From positions 746,501 through 810,500 of the forward strand of contig JABMCL010000813.1 in assembly GCA_018857735.1 (NCBI GenBank): a stretch of DNA of 64,000 nt. Reading direction: 5' to 3'. The notes below the pieces were generated by a model that made no database searches, had not been told where the DNA came from, and worked only from the letters and a program-made list of their open reading frames with translations. The stretch comes from Alviniconcha marisindica. Taxonomy: Eukaryota > Mollusca > Gastropoda > Provannidae. The translations under genes and the position numbers were made by a program. Shown here in pieces: positions 1 through 50,629 of the stretch (the first letter of the stretch is position 1; each line of letters opens with the position of its first letter).

Positions 1-990
1 GTGCACAAGGTGTACCATGTACCGTGTCTTCTATGACAGACTGATTGATCCTGAAGACAGGTAAAAAAACTGATCTGCCTGTGGGTGCACAAGGTGTACC
101 GTGTCTTCTACAACAGACTGACTGATCCTGAAGACAGGTAAGAAACTGACTGATCATGGTGCATGAGGTGTACTGTGTCACTTCCATGACAGACTGATTG
201 ATCCTGAAGACAGGTAAGAAACTGATCCACCTGTGGGTACATGAGGGGTATTGTGTTTTCTATAACAGACTGATTGATCCCAAAGACAGGTAAGAAATTG
301 ATCAGTGTGACAGACCAGTTGATCCTGAAGACCGGAAACTGATCCATTTGGGTGCACAAGGTGTACCATGTCTTCTACAACAGGCTGATCCTGAAGACAG
401 GTAAAAAACTGATCCGTGTGACAGACTAATTGAACCTAAAGACAGGTAAGAAACACATCCACCTGGGTGCATGAGGTGTACTGTGTCTTCTACGACAGAC
501 TGATTGATCCTGAAGACAGGTAAGAAACTGATCCATGTGATGGACCAGTTGATCCTGAAGACAGGTAAGAAACTGATCCATGTGATAGACCAGTTGATCC
601 TGAAGACAGGTAAGACACTGATCCATGTGACAGACCAGTTGATCCTGAAGACAGGTAAGACACTGATCCATGTGACAGACCAGTTGATCCTGAAGACAGG
701 TAAGACACTGATCCATGTGACAGACCAGTTGATCCTGAAGACAGGTAAGAAACTGATCCATTTGGGTGCACAAGACCAAGTGTTCTGTGGGTCACTGACT
801 GATTCTTATGAAAGGGAAGATTGATCTATCTTGGTTCACAAGATGAACTGTGAAATACAGATTGATCCAGAATTTGGGTCCACAAAAAAGGACAGTACAC
901 AATGTGTGCCAGGTATTCAGTGAGATGCTGACTGATGCTGATGACAGGATGATCAATCTTAGTGCATGAGGTGTACAAAGGCTTCTGTGA
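1..990 (+). repeat. Tandem array of an exon 3' end plus splice donor (intron 0)
   Basis: Units carry the end of the dynein exon that precedes exon 1, followed by GTAAGA or GTAAAA. The longest copies (about 68-140, 226-290, 330-400, 450-520) decode as LWVHKVYRVFYDRLIDPEDR or decayed versions, which is dynein sequence. From 504 to about 770 the unit shortens to 45 bp and encodes a 15-residue repeat. All copies end AG|GT in the phase needed by exon 1. The genuine exon copy must lie left of the window, because every copy here is preceded by array sequence. Confidence 0.85.
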
Positions 991-1265
991 AAGGAACTGG
1001 GGAAAATGTACTTGCCAATAAAATATTTAAAATGAAAGATGAATGAGGATGTGTGACAGTTCTTCACTGCTTTCTTCTTCTTCTTCTGTTTGTACCTGAA
1101 GGATGTGTTTATGATGTTTATGTGGAAACTGTCACACTCCATTTCCCTGTTTTTTAACCAAAAAATTATTGGTGAGTGCATTTTCCCATTTCAGCTCCGT
1201 TCTGCATTTGTTGTTGTTGCTTTTGATTTGCAATTTCCTAAGAACCGTTCCTTTTTCCAACACAG

Positions 1266-40150
<38,885 letters not shown>

Positions 40151-40165
<15 letters not shown>

Positions 40166-40240
40166 ATCTATCAGCTGAACAGTTAGATACGTTAGCTGGA
40201 CAATTAGATCCAATAGCTGGACAGTTAGATCTCTAAGCTC
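40151..40240 (+). repeat. 21-bp tandem repeat across the stop codon
   Basis: Four copies of (C/T)AGCTGGACAGTTAGATC, the first being the last four codons plus stop (CAGCTGGATGATTAG). Copies two to four lie in the 3' UTR and each keeps an in-frame TAG. Confidence 0.85.
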
Positions 40241-42425
40241 CTTTAGGTCCTTACCCACTCCCAAATCCTACTGCACTGACACGCACCCACCACCCATACC
40301 CCCAATTCGCTGGACTGTTTGTTGCCAAAACAATTTATTTTCCTCCTTGATGTTGTAGTTTGAGTGTGTGTTTATGGGGGAATTTGAAGTGTTTTGATTT
40401 CCCTTTTTTTCTCTCTTTCTCACAAAATATGATACAGTGGGTGTCTTCTTGTGCAAAGACATTTCTTGTGGGAATGTACACAAAGTCTTGAAATCCAGAT
40501 ACATTCCATGTGTGTCAGTGGAACTGCTTTTCCTGTGTGATATTACTTTAGTTTTGAGTGTAGGAAAACTTTGAAATCTGCATTTTTTGTTGTTTTTTCG
40601 CTCTCTCCTTTTGTGTGTGCACAAAATTCAGTAAGCTGGCAGAATTGAAGAAGAGACTCTTTTTTTTACGCTGACTTTTGAATAAGGAAACTTGAACTAA
40701 ACATTGCTGGTAGCTGTGGCAAGGGCCTCTGTGGTTCGCTTTTGGTGGATGTGGGTTGCACAGAAGAAAAATTTGGTTGAATTTTGGGATTTATTGCCCA
40801 AGCTAAAGACATGCTGGCTCAGAACTGTAGTCGCTGAATGTGTACATATGTACTATGGATAGTAAGAAGTATGTAATGGTTGAGCTCCCACTCTGTGGGA
40901 ATAAGGTGGCAATAAGCTGTGATTGTGCATTTAGTCAGTTTCTCTTGCTGTCAAGGTGGGGAAAAACAAGATAATAAGAGAGCTTGTAACATAAAACTTC
41001 TCAGTCTGATCCATACAGCCATCAGTACTGTGTACAAACTTGCTGTGATGTTATTATACTAGTCCATTAAGTGTGTCATATATATCTATGTGTGTTTGTG
41101 TGTACAGTGCGTTTTGTATCTCCCTACAGGTATGCAAGTGCTAATGAGCTTATACAAATGTTATTTCAGTAAGACCTTCGTTACCAAAGCTAATACAGAG
41201 GAAAGGTTATATACACATGTTCACCAATGTATTCATTTGCGTATGTTTAACAGCAGATGCCCAATGTCAGATGTATGTTTGCCTCCAAGCGTGGCCACCA
41301 TTTTGCCGTCCATCCTAGTGATTCTTGCCCCATGCAGAAGAAAACCTCCACTTTTTATGTATAAACCTGTGCGTGTCTTTTTCCCTGACTGCAGGTCAAC
41401 TTTGATGTAACCTTTCCGCGTGACATGATTTTGCTGACACACAGCGTATCTTACAATGGGATGATGCGGCTGCTGACGTTAGGGTTCCCTTTGCAGAGCT
41501 ATCAAAGGTTCTCTCTGGGAAGCCTAGGGTAGGTCAGAATGTAGCTTGGCATGCTTGATGTACCGCCAACAATTCTGCCTTCATAGTTTATTGAACTCCT
41601 TCACCCCCCACCCCAGTTTTTTTAGCATAAAGTAGTATGTGTTATAGCGTGTCAGAGTTTGACATCACACGTGATATGACGAATCATGTTTTGCCCTGAT
41701 ATGACCTTCATGATTGTGCGTTAAACATCCAGTAACCAGCAGGAGTCAACACAGAACCCAAAAGACCAGAGATGTCCTTCATGTTGCCAGTGGCTGTATC
41801 CAGTGCAGCCCTGGAAGGAAAGAGATTCTTGGTACCAAGAAAACTGTGTTAACCAGTGTTTTGTGTTATCAGTGTTGTGTGTTAAAGGGACCCCACTGTT
41901 ACTAGCATTGTTACACAACCAGACTGTCTCTTCTCTTTGCACTCTGCTGAAGTGCATATCAGATTCCTCATTGCATATCAAAGTTCACTGTCATGTTAAG
42001 ATATGAATTAAGGAGAAAATTGTTCATGTACACGAATTGCATAAAACTTAAAACATGCTCTTTTTTTTTTAGTAAGTTTTAGCTGTGTGTGTTTTTTCAC
42101 AGCATCATTCCACTGGAGTTTAATTTTAATATTTGTAATTATACATGTTTTAACTTTCATACAATGCCTTATACAGATTATCATCTGATTATTTGTATTA
42201 ATATGTTCCGTCCAAGGAAGCACAATTTTTTTAAACTTCTTTTTGTGTGTGTTTATTAAATATATTTTGATGACAAATACAATCCTGGAATTGACGATTT
42301 GTAACAGTTATTTTGTGATTATGTCTGATTATGTCTGTGATATATTACATGCCATTTTCAAAGAAGTTTAATGTGTGTGCCGTACATTTCCTCCGTATTA
42401 TGAAACTTCATTACTGTTTCTGACC

Positions 42426-42431
42426 AATAAA
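42426..42431 (+). terminator. Candidate poly(A) signal AATAAA
   Basis: First canonical AATAAA seen in the distal 3' region. Others lie at 42,546-42,551 and 42,723-42,728, the last followed about 20 bp later by a GT-rich stretch. Confidence 0.45.
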
Positions 42432-42722
42432 ACATACACAAAGACTGTCAGGTTTACGTACTCCATTACTGGAAAACAACAACTAAGCCTTCATTTACAA
42501 GGCACTGCTGTCAGGGAAAACAACTGCTGACTGGACCAGCTGCTGAATAAATTGTAGTGTGCTCTTTGAGCTTTTCCCCTTATAGTTGATTTTGATATCA
42601 GATTTTGATACAGTTCTTACTGCTGAGTCTGTACATTATTTTAGTGGCATTTGATTTGAAGCTGTGATAATTTGTTGAGTGTGGCCATCTTTGAATTCAC
42701 AGTAATTACAGCTGCTGTGGGA

Positions 42723-42728
42723 AATAAA
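42723..42728 (+). terminator. Candidate poly(A) signal AATAAA (distal)
   Basis: AATAAAG followed by GTGTGTTTTGTTTCC about 30 bp later, a typical downstream element. It may be the main end of the dynein transcript. Confidence 0.45.
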
Positions 42729-43009
42729 GTCGTGGGCAAAGTTTGCCTTTGAAAACAGTGTGTTTTGTTTCCTTTTTTGGTCTAACCTTCTGTGCTATGT
42801 ACACTTTGTCCCAATTCTTGTGTATTTATTGTTTGTTTTGTTTTGTTTTGAATGTGTGTGTCAAAAACCAGGATTGTGGCAATTTTGAGTTTTGGGATGC
42901 ATACTTATTTGACATCATTGTGAAAGAAGTACCAGGTATCTACTGGTAATGCTTAGATGTTAATATTCACAAACAAGCTATTTAGTCAGTTTCACTGAGA
43001 ACTGGAATT

Positions 43010-43960
43010 ACAATTTTTGTTTACTTCAAGACCTCTCATAGTCCTGAAATTGTGTTCAAGATCACTAAAACTTGAGCATTTAAAAAATCTGTGTAGCACT
43101 TTTGTCATAGTTTTTGAACGACTGTTTATTTGTGGGGGGAAAAGCCCTCAAAACTTGCCAGACCTTCCAAGTTCAATCATAATTGGTCAAAATGAAATTC
43201 AATTCTCGAAGTCAGTCTGGAATCTAGGTGTGATTTTCAATTACAAGCCCTCAATGAAACAGTAAAGTGTGTCAGCCTACCTACCTGGAGCTGCAAAGAA
43301 GGAGCACAGTTAGACATGTCCTCACAGTTGAGGTTACCAAAACCCTTGTCACATCCCCTAGTATTGTCACATTTTGACTACTGTAACTCTCTTTTGTCAG
43401 GAATGCCCCAACAGCTCATTGAAAAACTTCAGAATTGTACTGCCAAACTCATTTTCAAGACCTCGAAACACACTCGTGCTTCACCACTTGACTAAGCTGC
43501 ACTGGCTCCCAACAGCTCAAAGAATTGAATGTAAAGTCTGTTCCGTGTGCTTTGATGTAGTCTCCAAAGCTGCCTTGCCTTATTTGTCCGACCCGCTTCA
43601 CCTGTACATCCCATCCCTGTTCATTGTGTTCCTCTGCTGACACCTGCACTTTTTGGATTCCAAAATGAAAGAAAATGTTCCAAAGGCAATGCAATTTTCC
43701 CCACCTGTGCTCTGTCACATGGAGTGAACCTCCATACTCTTTACACTGTGCTGCAGCAAAATCCCAGTTCAAAATTCAACTCAAAACCACACTACTCCTC
43801 TCAGCCCATGAACCAAACTCCTAAATTTCTTTTGATTCCGCTGTCAATCATACCCCCCCCCCCCTATTTCTGTTGCTCTGCCTGCGTTGATGTGCTGTAC
43901 ATGTGCCTGTTTGTGTGCATGCATATGTTGTGTGCCAGGAAGTAAGTGGATGTATAACTT
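43010..43960 (+). mobile_element. Decayed non-LTR retrotransposon ORF2 end
   Basis: Broken frames give SVWNLGVIFNYKPSMK, HHLTKLHWLPTAQRIECKV and ALPYLSDPLHLYIPSL, the typical end of a CR1/L2-like reverse transcriptase ORF. Frameshifts and stops show it is dead. A poly-C run lies near 43,853. Confidence 0.75.
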
Positions 43961-44122
43961 GTTAAGTTTTATGTATTAGCATGTCGCTATTCTTGTTTTT
44001 GTACATGCCTTTGGTAGTTAAAATATTTTTGATAGATAGGGTGCTTACAAATTCCCATATTACTATTAAGGATTTTAATGGGGGTTTTCTCAAGCAAGAG
44101 TGCAAGTATATGATATATACAC

Positions 44123-44183
44123 ATTAAACACAATGCCTTTGGAAATAATTTCACATATTACTTCCAAAGGCATTGTGTTTAAT
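44123..44183. repeat. Perfect 22-bp inverted repeat with 17-nt loop
   Basis: The left arm 44,123-44,144 (ATTAAACACAATGCCTTTGG and AA) is the exact reverse complement of 44,162-44,183. It can fold as a hairpin in RNA or mark a recent inversion. Confidence 0.85.
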
Positions 44184-44359
44184 CTTGTCTCACATTCCAA
44201 GCATCAACTACCAGCTTTCTCCGCCTCATCATCACGCAGTCAATGCATGGACCACGCTCTTGTTTACGTGTTCAATGCGTGGAGAAATTTGACATTGGAG
44301 TTAGAGATCTTTCTTTGACTTGTTTTCCATGTTCAGACTTTCTTGTGCATACACACTGA

Positions 44360-44462
44360 CACACACACACACATGTACATACACACACATGTACATACAC
44401 ACACACATGTACATACACACACACATGTACATACACACACACACACACACACACACAGACAC
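44360..44462. repeat. CA microsatellite with ACATGTACAT units
   Basis: CA repeat interrupted by four ACATGTACATAC blocks, lying just downstream of the first Ly6 gene's likely 3' end. Confidence 0.93.
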
Positions 44463-44482
44463 AGACTTTAGGAAGGATTTGA

Positions 44483-44488
44483 TTTATT
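44483..44488 (-). terminator. Candidate poly(A) signal of Ly6-like gene A
   Basis: TTTATT on the plus strand reads AATAAA on the minus strand, 1.43 kb after the stop of gene A. No closer canonical signal was seen. The UTR would span about 44,470-45,922. Confidence 0.35.
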
Positions 44489-44979
44489 TGAAAAGACACT
44501 ATACCAATGCAAGTTTTAAAAATCATGGAATGTAGAAATTGATGCACATAATACAGATGCGCATGGTTACGTGAATAGAGCATATGAGCAAAAGACACTA
44601 TGAAAATAAGACTGTGTATGTACAGCAGAATCTTTACTCCCAGTAGAACTTGCTCCACTCTGTCGTGCATTTGACCATGTCCATTTTTAAGAGGTTGCAA
44701 AGACCCAGGACGATAATGAACCTGGCTGGAATTGTGTAGAGTTCTACATGTTCGATGGCTAACAGAAGAACAGTGCTGCCACCATAAGGCTTCAAAATGG
44801 AGGGATGTTAAACATTTCAATAACAAAAAGTTGATGCACATTCAAACATTTGCAGTAATGCTTAAACCTAAAAATATTTTTTTTAATTCAGACCAGTTTG
44901 CAACACTGCAATAATGGGGGTGGCGGGTGGTGGGTCGGAATTTGTAACAGTACTCTGCTTAATATGTATATTTATGTCT

Positions 44980-44994
44980 CCCCCCCCCCCCCCC
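44980..44994 (+). repeat. Poly-C tract, 15 C
   Basis: An uninterrupted C run, a G run on the transcribed strand of gene A's likely 3' UTR. Confidence 0.9.
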
Positions 44995-45922
44995 ACAACA
45001 AACCCCACTCTTTTTGTCCAGCAAGGAATGATATTGATAGATACTTAATGGAAACCTCTGTAAAAAGATGTTACCACCTACATTTTACATGCATAAACAA
45101 TGAGCAAGTTTGGTTCTACTATAATTCAGTTTGAAGCCTTGACTTGTTTCTGTAGTGAAAAATGTCTATACACGGTAAGCAAACTAGGTTAATAAATTCC
45201 AAGCATTCGCAAGAGCTATTTACAAACACCAAAGTACTCAAAATATTTATATTACATGTTGATATGTATCATATATTGGCTGGGCTTTAGTGATAAATAA
45301 AGACCCATCTTGGAAGATTGCTTTCCAATTCATTCTTCACTTGACCAACACAACAGTTTGAAGATTCTCACTTCTCAATGACATTCACTCACTTGTAATA
45401 TGAAAAAGCAAACATGTGAACACATACACACAATTAAACAAACTTGCAGACATAATTTCAGTTATGCAGCTCATTAAATCCAAGCACACATCACTGTTAA
45501 AGTCAACACTGTTTTCATGTTTGTCTTCTTTCTCACTCACAATCATGTGCTACACTTGAGGCTAAAACAGGCAGTTTCAATTTTGTCCAATGATCTGCAA
45601 ACAGAATTTCACTGCATCGATGTTTACTTTCCTTGCTACACATGTGTGTAACAGTAGTTTGTAAATATGATTAAGAACATCTGGTCAGTATATTTTTTCT
45701 TTTTTACCCTCATAAAATTTGCCTTCATGCAACTGAAGTTAACAAGACTGTATGTATATATATTTGTAACAAAATTTCAGACAGTCACTCAAAAGGCGCA
45801 TTTTTTCCTAAATTTTCCTGTAGTTTGTAAATGTTTCCACCCTGACTCAAATACCAGGAGTTGATATAACAGCTGTACCCAAACAAAACAAAAAGGCCAT
45901 AATTTCATTGTTGTTGCATAAA

Positions 45923-46092
45923 TCACAACCAGTGAACCATGTTGTAAAGCACAGCCAGTGCAGCAAGGACGGCAGAAAGTAAACTGACGGTCAAGTGACC
46001 AGCGCCATTACAGCCATCTCTGTCCTCGCAGTAACAAGTCTCGCGGAATATTCCTGTGTAGTCCCACGTCCACCGGCAGCCCCAGGCGACAC
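45923..46092 (-). CDS. Ly6-like A exon 4 and stop
   Basis: It encodes VAWGCRWTWDYTGIFRETCY, CEDRDGCNGA and the hydrophobic tail, then TGA at 45,925-45,923. The acceptor is TTTTTGCACAG. It carries cysteines 7 to 10. Confidence 0.87.
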
Positions 46093-49000
46093 CTGTGCAA
46101 AAAATAATGAGCCACCATTTCAACCCACTGTTACCACTATGCATAAACACAAAAATGTTCATTCTTAACTTGCGTTTGGCACTGTGTACAATCACAGCAT
46201 GGTTCTGCCTCAGCTCACTTACTGTTAGCACTCGGCACTGATGGTTGAGGTTCTGTCCTTTTGCTATGGTACAGCATGTAAAGGAGGTTGAAAGCAGATC
46301 CAACAAATAGTTGTTTTTTTAAAGAACGCTAATGTGACAAGACAAACCATTTGTGAATGTTTGGGGTAAGCCCCTTTTCATATACTGTGCTTTTTTTTGG
46401 GGATACCCAAATTCACAAATGCATTGTCATATTAAAATAATAAATTAGCTTTCTTTTTAACTGTTTATGTGTGTGGGGGAGGGGGGTCTCGTTTTAGAAT
46501 GCTAGTAGTAGTAGTCATCCTTGTTGAAGACTTCTTCTTTTTTTTAAGCTCAGAGTCAGAAGTAGACATAATGAGGTGCAGATGGGGGCAAGGGATGCAC
46601 AAGGGATATCCTGTGCTGCCAGGAGGACAAAGTGCAGATGATTAGCAGTAAGTTGGTGGGGAATATTCTGTTGGTGAGATGGAGATGTACATTTAGTAAA
46701 ACAGAGTAAAACCTAATCTGTGAATTTCAAGTTGGGGGGTGCGGTACATCATGAGATGCTCATCAGGTATTGAGTCATTACTGACACCAAGTCACCAAGC
46801 TGCAAACAGTCTGAACGGTGGAAATGGTTACTCACCAAAATCTGTTCTTGATCCACAACGCCGCGTAGTCTTTTGCCAGCCGCCCCCTGATAAGAACAGA
46901 GACGGTGGCTAAATGAAAACCTCTTTCAAACACACAATACAACTTTACTGTCAAGTGTCAAAGTAACTGCACTAGGAATGTTTTGTGGTGCCAGGTATAC
47001 TCATCACATATTCACGCCAATCGTAAAACATTAAATTACAACAGCAAACATGTCTCCAAGTATACAAAATTCAAATAAAAATAGTCACTTTACAACAACA
47101 ACAAAAATACAACTTTTCTTAGTCACTTTGAATCTGATACCTAACACCAATTCTAGTTCTACTATTTCATACATTTATAAATGATTTGATCTAAAACATA
47201 TTTTAACTGCAACTATAAAAATAAAAAAATGATTAACATCGAAAAGCAGTGTTTGAACACAACAGCAGGTGTACAATAATAACAAATAGCAATAATTCAT
47301 AACCCTGCACACACACACACACACACAGGGAGAGTGGTAGGACTGGAATCTGGCCAACTGTACTATGGAGAGAATGTTAGTTTTTAGTCTATTTTGAAAG
47401 AAGAGAGTGTTGCAGACTTACAGTTTACACTCACCCTCACAGTCTGACAAGTGACATCATATGGCAAGTCATTCCAGATATGGCAAAACTTTGGAAACCA
47501 CGTTACTTTAATTCTGTAATGGTTTGCAGGGAGACCATTCCGGATGATGACTAGTGCAATTAATTCTAGTAAAAAAAATTAAAAAATCCTTTTTTATATC
47601 TTACATTTACAACAGCAAACATGCAAAACTCTAATAAAAACTCTAATACACAGAGGTCATGTAAGTCATATGTCGATAGTAGAGAAACAAACTATGGACA
47701 CTGGTCACTTAGTCGGGTGTGCTGCAGAACACTACTACACTCACATCCTGGGCTTTCCTGGTAGACCTTCATGCAGAACTGCCCAGGGACTGTGGCCTCA
47801 AAACTGTTGCAGTCAACAACTGCATTCACTGTGGTGTCAAAGCTTTCACCCGACGGACATGTCACATCTTCATTGCTGTCGCATTGGTAGCACTGGATGG
47901 CAAAACCTGCACAGGTACACAGAATCAATACTATGTCACGCCCGCATGGCAAAACCTGCACAGGTACACAGAATCACTACTATGTCACGCCCGCATGGCA
48001 AAACCTGCACAGGTACACAGAATCAATACTGTCACGCCCGCATGGCAAAACCTGCACAGGTACACAGAATCAATACTATGTCACACCTACATCAGTCTTT
48101 TTTACATCTTCGTTACTTTAATAATTACTGTTCAAGATCCAAAAACATTTTTAAAAGAATGCTTATTTAATACAATACACAACGTGCAAAATTTTGGGGT
48201 AAGCCCCTTTTTCAAGTGGCAAAACAACAGTTAAATGGTGAAAAATGAAAATGTGGCTTCTTATTCGCTTTTGGTTGTGTGTTAGTGTCCAGCGTTTGGG
48301 CGAAGGATGCCCAGTCTTCCAAACAGGGCATCCTTGTCTCTCATTTGTTTTTTTAATTACTATTCAAGATTTTTGTAATTGTCAGTATCTAAATTATACA
48401 AGTGTCAAGTATATTATTAATTTCATGTATCTGTTTTTAATCGCCCAAAAATAACTGTAATGGCTGACTGGGCATAAAACGTCAAGTTATTTACTTTTCT
48501 CATTGATTAAATATGGTGCTTAATGTCCACAGAAACCATAAGACTTATGACAATATTATTATTAGGGATGGGTAATTTTCTGATAATTAAACTTTTCTTT
48601 TGTATTTACCTTGACAGTGCCAGGGGCACAAGTGCACTCTCATGTACACTATAATCATCTGTGTAATAATCATGTACATACATACATGTACTATGTTAGT
48701 ATGTAGACTAACAAAACAAGGAGCAAGGCAAACAAACTGTAAAATAAAGATCCTCCTGGAATATTGTTTACAATATGCTAAAGAACAGGGCTGAGTAGAG
48801 TGTATAGTAAGAGAGCTCCTAATCGTTATTAGTGTGCGTACAATGTTTGTTTTTCTATCATTCCAAATCAGTGGGGACAAGAAAACGAACACCGTGGCAT
48901 GTGTACCTACCTCAGTACCTGACAGCTCATCACAACTGATTTTAATTAGACCAAGTTTTTCCCAGTTAATGAATGCACGGACATGTGACACATTCTGGAC

Positions 49001-49305
49001 ACATGAGAAACTTACGATCAAACAGTGCTGTGTTCTTCTTCACACTGTTTTTTTTGTAACTATTTTCAATCAGTTTACAAACTCATCAAAGAAATACCGG
49101 AAGTGTTTGTAGGTCTCAGCTTTCCTGTCGTCTTTAATAACGTTCTTACAATTCTTTTTACATGGGTCTAAAAGATGCAGTGGGGTAACTAATCAGAACG
49201 TCGATGACACCTGTAAAGAACTGTTGCGACAAACACAGCAAACTCACCCAATGAACAAAAAGAAAAAACGCAGAGAAGCGCTAGATACCAGTCCGCTGTC
49301 GCCAT
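45923..49305 (-). CDS. Ly6/uPAR-domain GPI-anchored protein A (4 exons)
   Basis: The spliced frame is 441 nt, 146 residues plus stop. A signal peptide (MATADWYLALLCVFSFCSLG) is followed by a ten-cysteine Ly6 domain that begins FAIQCYQCDS and closes ETCYCEDRDGCNGA. The C-terminus GHLTVSLLSAVLAALAVLYN is hydrophobic, as expected for GPI attachment. Small single-domain Ly6 proteins of this layout in invertebrates include the quiver/sleepless type, which act at the cell surface on channels or junctions; which role applies here is unknown. All junctions are phase 1. Gene B downstream on the same strand has the same design, so the pair probably arose by tandem duplication. The three-finger fold is shared with secreted toxins, but the anchor tail argues for a membrane protein. 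Confidence 0.85.
46325..46430. repeat. Dispersed repeat with GGGGTAAGCCCC core (gene A intron 3)
   Basis: ACCATTTGTGAATGTTTGGG and GTAAGCCCCTTTTC match the repeats near 33,550 and 48,160. The GGGGTAAGCCCC core is nearly palindromic. Confidence 0.5.
46836..46886 (-). CDS. Ly6-like A exon 3 (51-nt miniexon)
   Basis: It encodes GGWQKTTRRCGSRTDF, with cysteine 6, and keeps frame on both sides (phase 1 to phase 1, 17 codons). The acceptor is TTCTTATCAG and the donor GTGAGT. Skipping it would keep the frame but lose one cysteine. Confidence 0.78.
47745..47906 (-). CDS. Ly6-like A exon 2
   Basis: It encodes FAIQCYQCDSNEDVTCPSGE and VDCNSFEATVPGQFCMKVYQ, with cysteines 1 to 5. The acceptor is TACCTGTGCAG and the donor GTGAGT. 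It is 162 nt. Confidence 0.88.
47895..48085 (-). repeat. Ly6-like A intron 1: array of the exon 2 acceptor edge, 49 bp unit
   Basis: Four copies, read on the plus strand as GGCAAAACCTGCACAGGTAC then ACAGAATCAATACTATGTC. On the minus strand each has GTACCTGTGCAG then GTTTTGCCAT, the first ten bases of exon 2. The copy at 47,897-47,918 is the real site. Confidence 0.88.
48160..48235. repeat. Dispersed repeat with GGGGTAAGCCCC core (gene A intron 1)
   Basis: Third copy of the same family, ending AAGTGGCAAAACAACAG, which also ends the 33,550 copy. Confidence 0.5.
49248..49305 (-). CDS. Ly6-like A exon 1 (signal peptide)
   Basis: The start ATG at 49,305 lies in an ATAATGG context. It encodes MATADWYLALLCVFSFCSL. 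The donor on the minus strand is GTGAGT and the phase is 1. No other ATG in the exon gives a signal peptide. Confidence 0.82.
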
Positions 49306-50600
49306 TATGGCGGACCTTAGCAATGTGTGTCACCTCAGCCGCGGTACTTTGAAAGCGCCTCTTTTTCAGTCGCACCTGTGCGTGACCTAGTTTGGACCCA
49401 GGTGTGCTGAAAGGTGCGATAAAAAATAAAACAGCTGTACAAAATGCCTGAGCGGACACTCTGAATTAAAGTTTATTCAGAGAGTTTGATTTGCGTTTGG
49501 GAACAATTTTTTCCCCTTTGTTTGCGATGCGACACGTAATGTGTCACCCTCTTACGCGGGGTCCTCTCGGGGTTGTAACTGAATCAGTCCACGTGACGAC
49601 TATAAGTCTAATAGTTCTGCTTCACGTGCACAGCTACAGAAACAATGGCAAACATCTTTCTAACTACACGAACAGCTTGATGATTTTTGTCCACTTCTTC
49701 TTCGGCTTTGTGTCAACTATTCACTATTGTGATTGTACATCAGTAAAGGTGCGCGACAGAAAGTACCTCTGACGTCATTAGGTGATAGCACACGCCCAAG
49801 TCTTGAGTGGTTAGTTTTTCGTTCCTCGCCTTGCGACGTTTTCTCACTTAGTAATTACTGGTGTGCATGCACACTCGGCAGATGGTGTATAGCGCTGTTA
49901 CATCGCAAAGTTATTCTCAACCAGGTAAGCATTCTCTCTTTTTCTGCTCCTTCTTTTTTCTTTTCTTTTTTTCTCTCCATGAAACGGCTCGGGAGGATCA
50001 TGTGAAGGAGAATGTTGAAAGCCTAGTCCCAGTAACGTTAGTGGCTGTCAAAACTGACGTCATTTCAAGCGAGGCCGGAAGAGATTAAAATTAATATGTA
50101 TTGATCAGGCGGTACCACGCGCGCTTGCTCCACAAACACCACCGAAACATATATCATCGTAGCTGGTTTTGTTTGTTTGTTTCAACTTTAGGACATGTCA
50201 GTTCAGTTTGGTCAGTGCCGAGTTCTCTTACTGACGAGGACTTGGCCGTGAAACCCGGCTGAGGAAGCCGGACCTGACGGAGGGGATCGAGTGGGCAAAC
50301 TCAGTCCCGCTTACTGGGGATGGCTGTTGTGCACATATACTTCTCTGCTCTCGGTCTTTGGCCGATTGTCTCAAGGAAATTAATGTTTCAAACAAATTGT
50401 AGTTACGGACTGGAATTTGATAAAGTTTTGTCTTTTTATTTCAGTAACTTGCTTGGCCGCTTTTTAGGGTGGTAGTTGTTTTTTAACCAAGGGAAATCAG
50501 CTCGTTCGCTCAAAAGTGAATAAACACTAGAGCCGGCTGAGAGTTCGCTTTTTCGCTAAAGGATTTTCCACTTTTCCTCGAAGTTGTGCTTGGCATCCGA
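49306..50600. other. Intergenic region upstream of Ly6-like A
   Basis: It should hold the promoter of gene A, but I see no clear core motif. Plus-strand frames near 49,491 and 49,733 have no recognisable domain. A good donor (CAACCAG then GTAAGC) at 49,924 could mark an untranslated first exon of an unseen plus-strand transcript. Confidence 0.5.
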
Positions 50601-50629
50601 ATATATTATACGGGGAAATATTCGACATT

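Larger units (their letters stand above)
40166..42750 (+). other. Probable 3' UTR of DNAH3
   Basis: This is 2.6 kb of unique AT-rich sequence without coding features, ending with three AATAAA signals. Some could be intergenic if an earlier cleavage site is used. TTAAAGGGACCCC near 41,883 resembles a MITE end but no partner is visible. Confidence 0.55.

Noticed and set aside
504..824. 106-codon frame of a 15-residue repeat
   Set aside because: It is the 45-bp exon-edge array read in a frame other than the dynein frame.
49491..50088. Plus-strand open frames upstream of Ly6-like A
   Set aside because: No domain, no consistent exon chain. A possible untranslated exon at 49,924 cannot be supported further.
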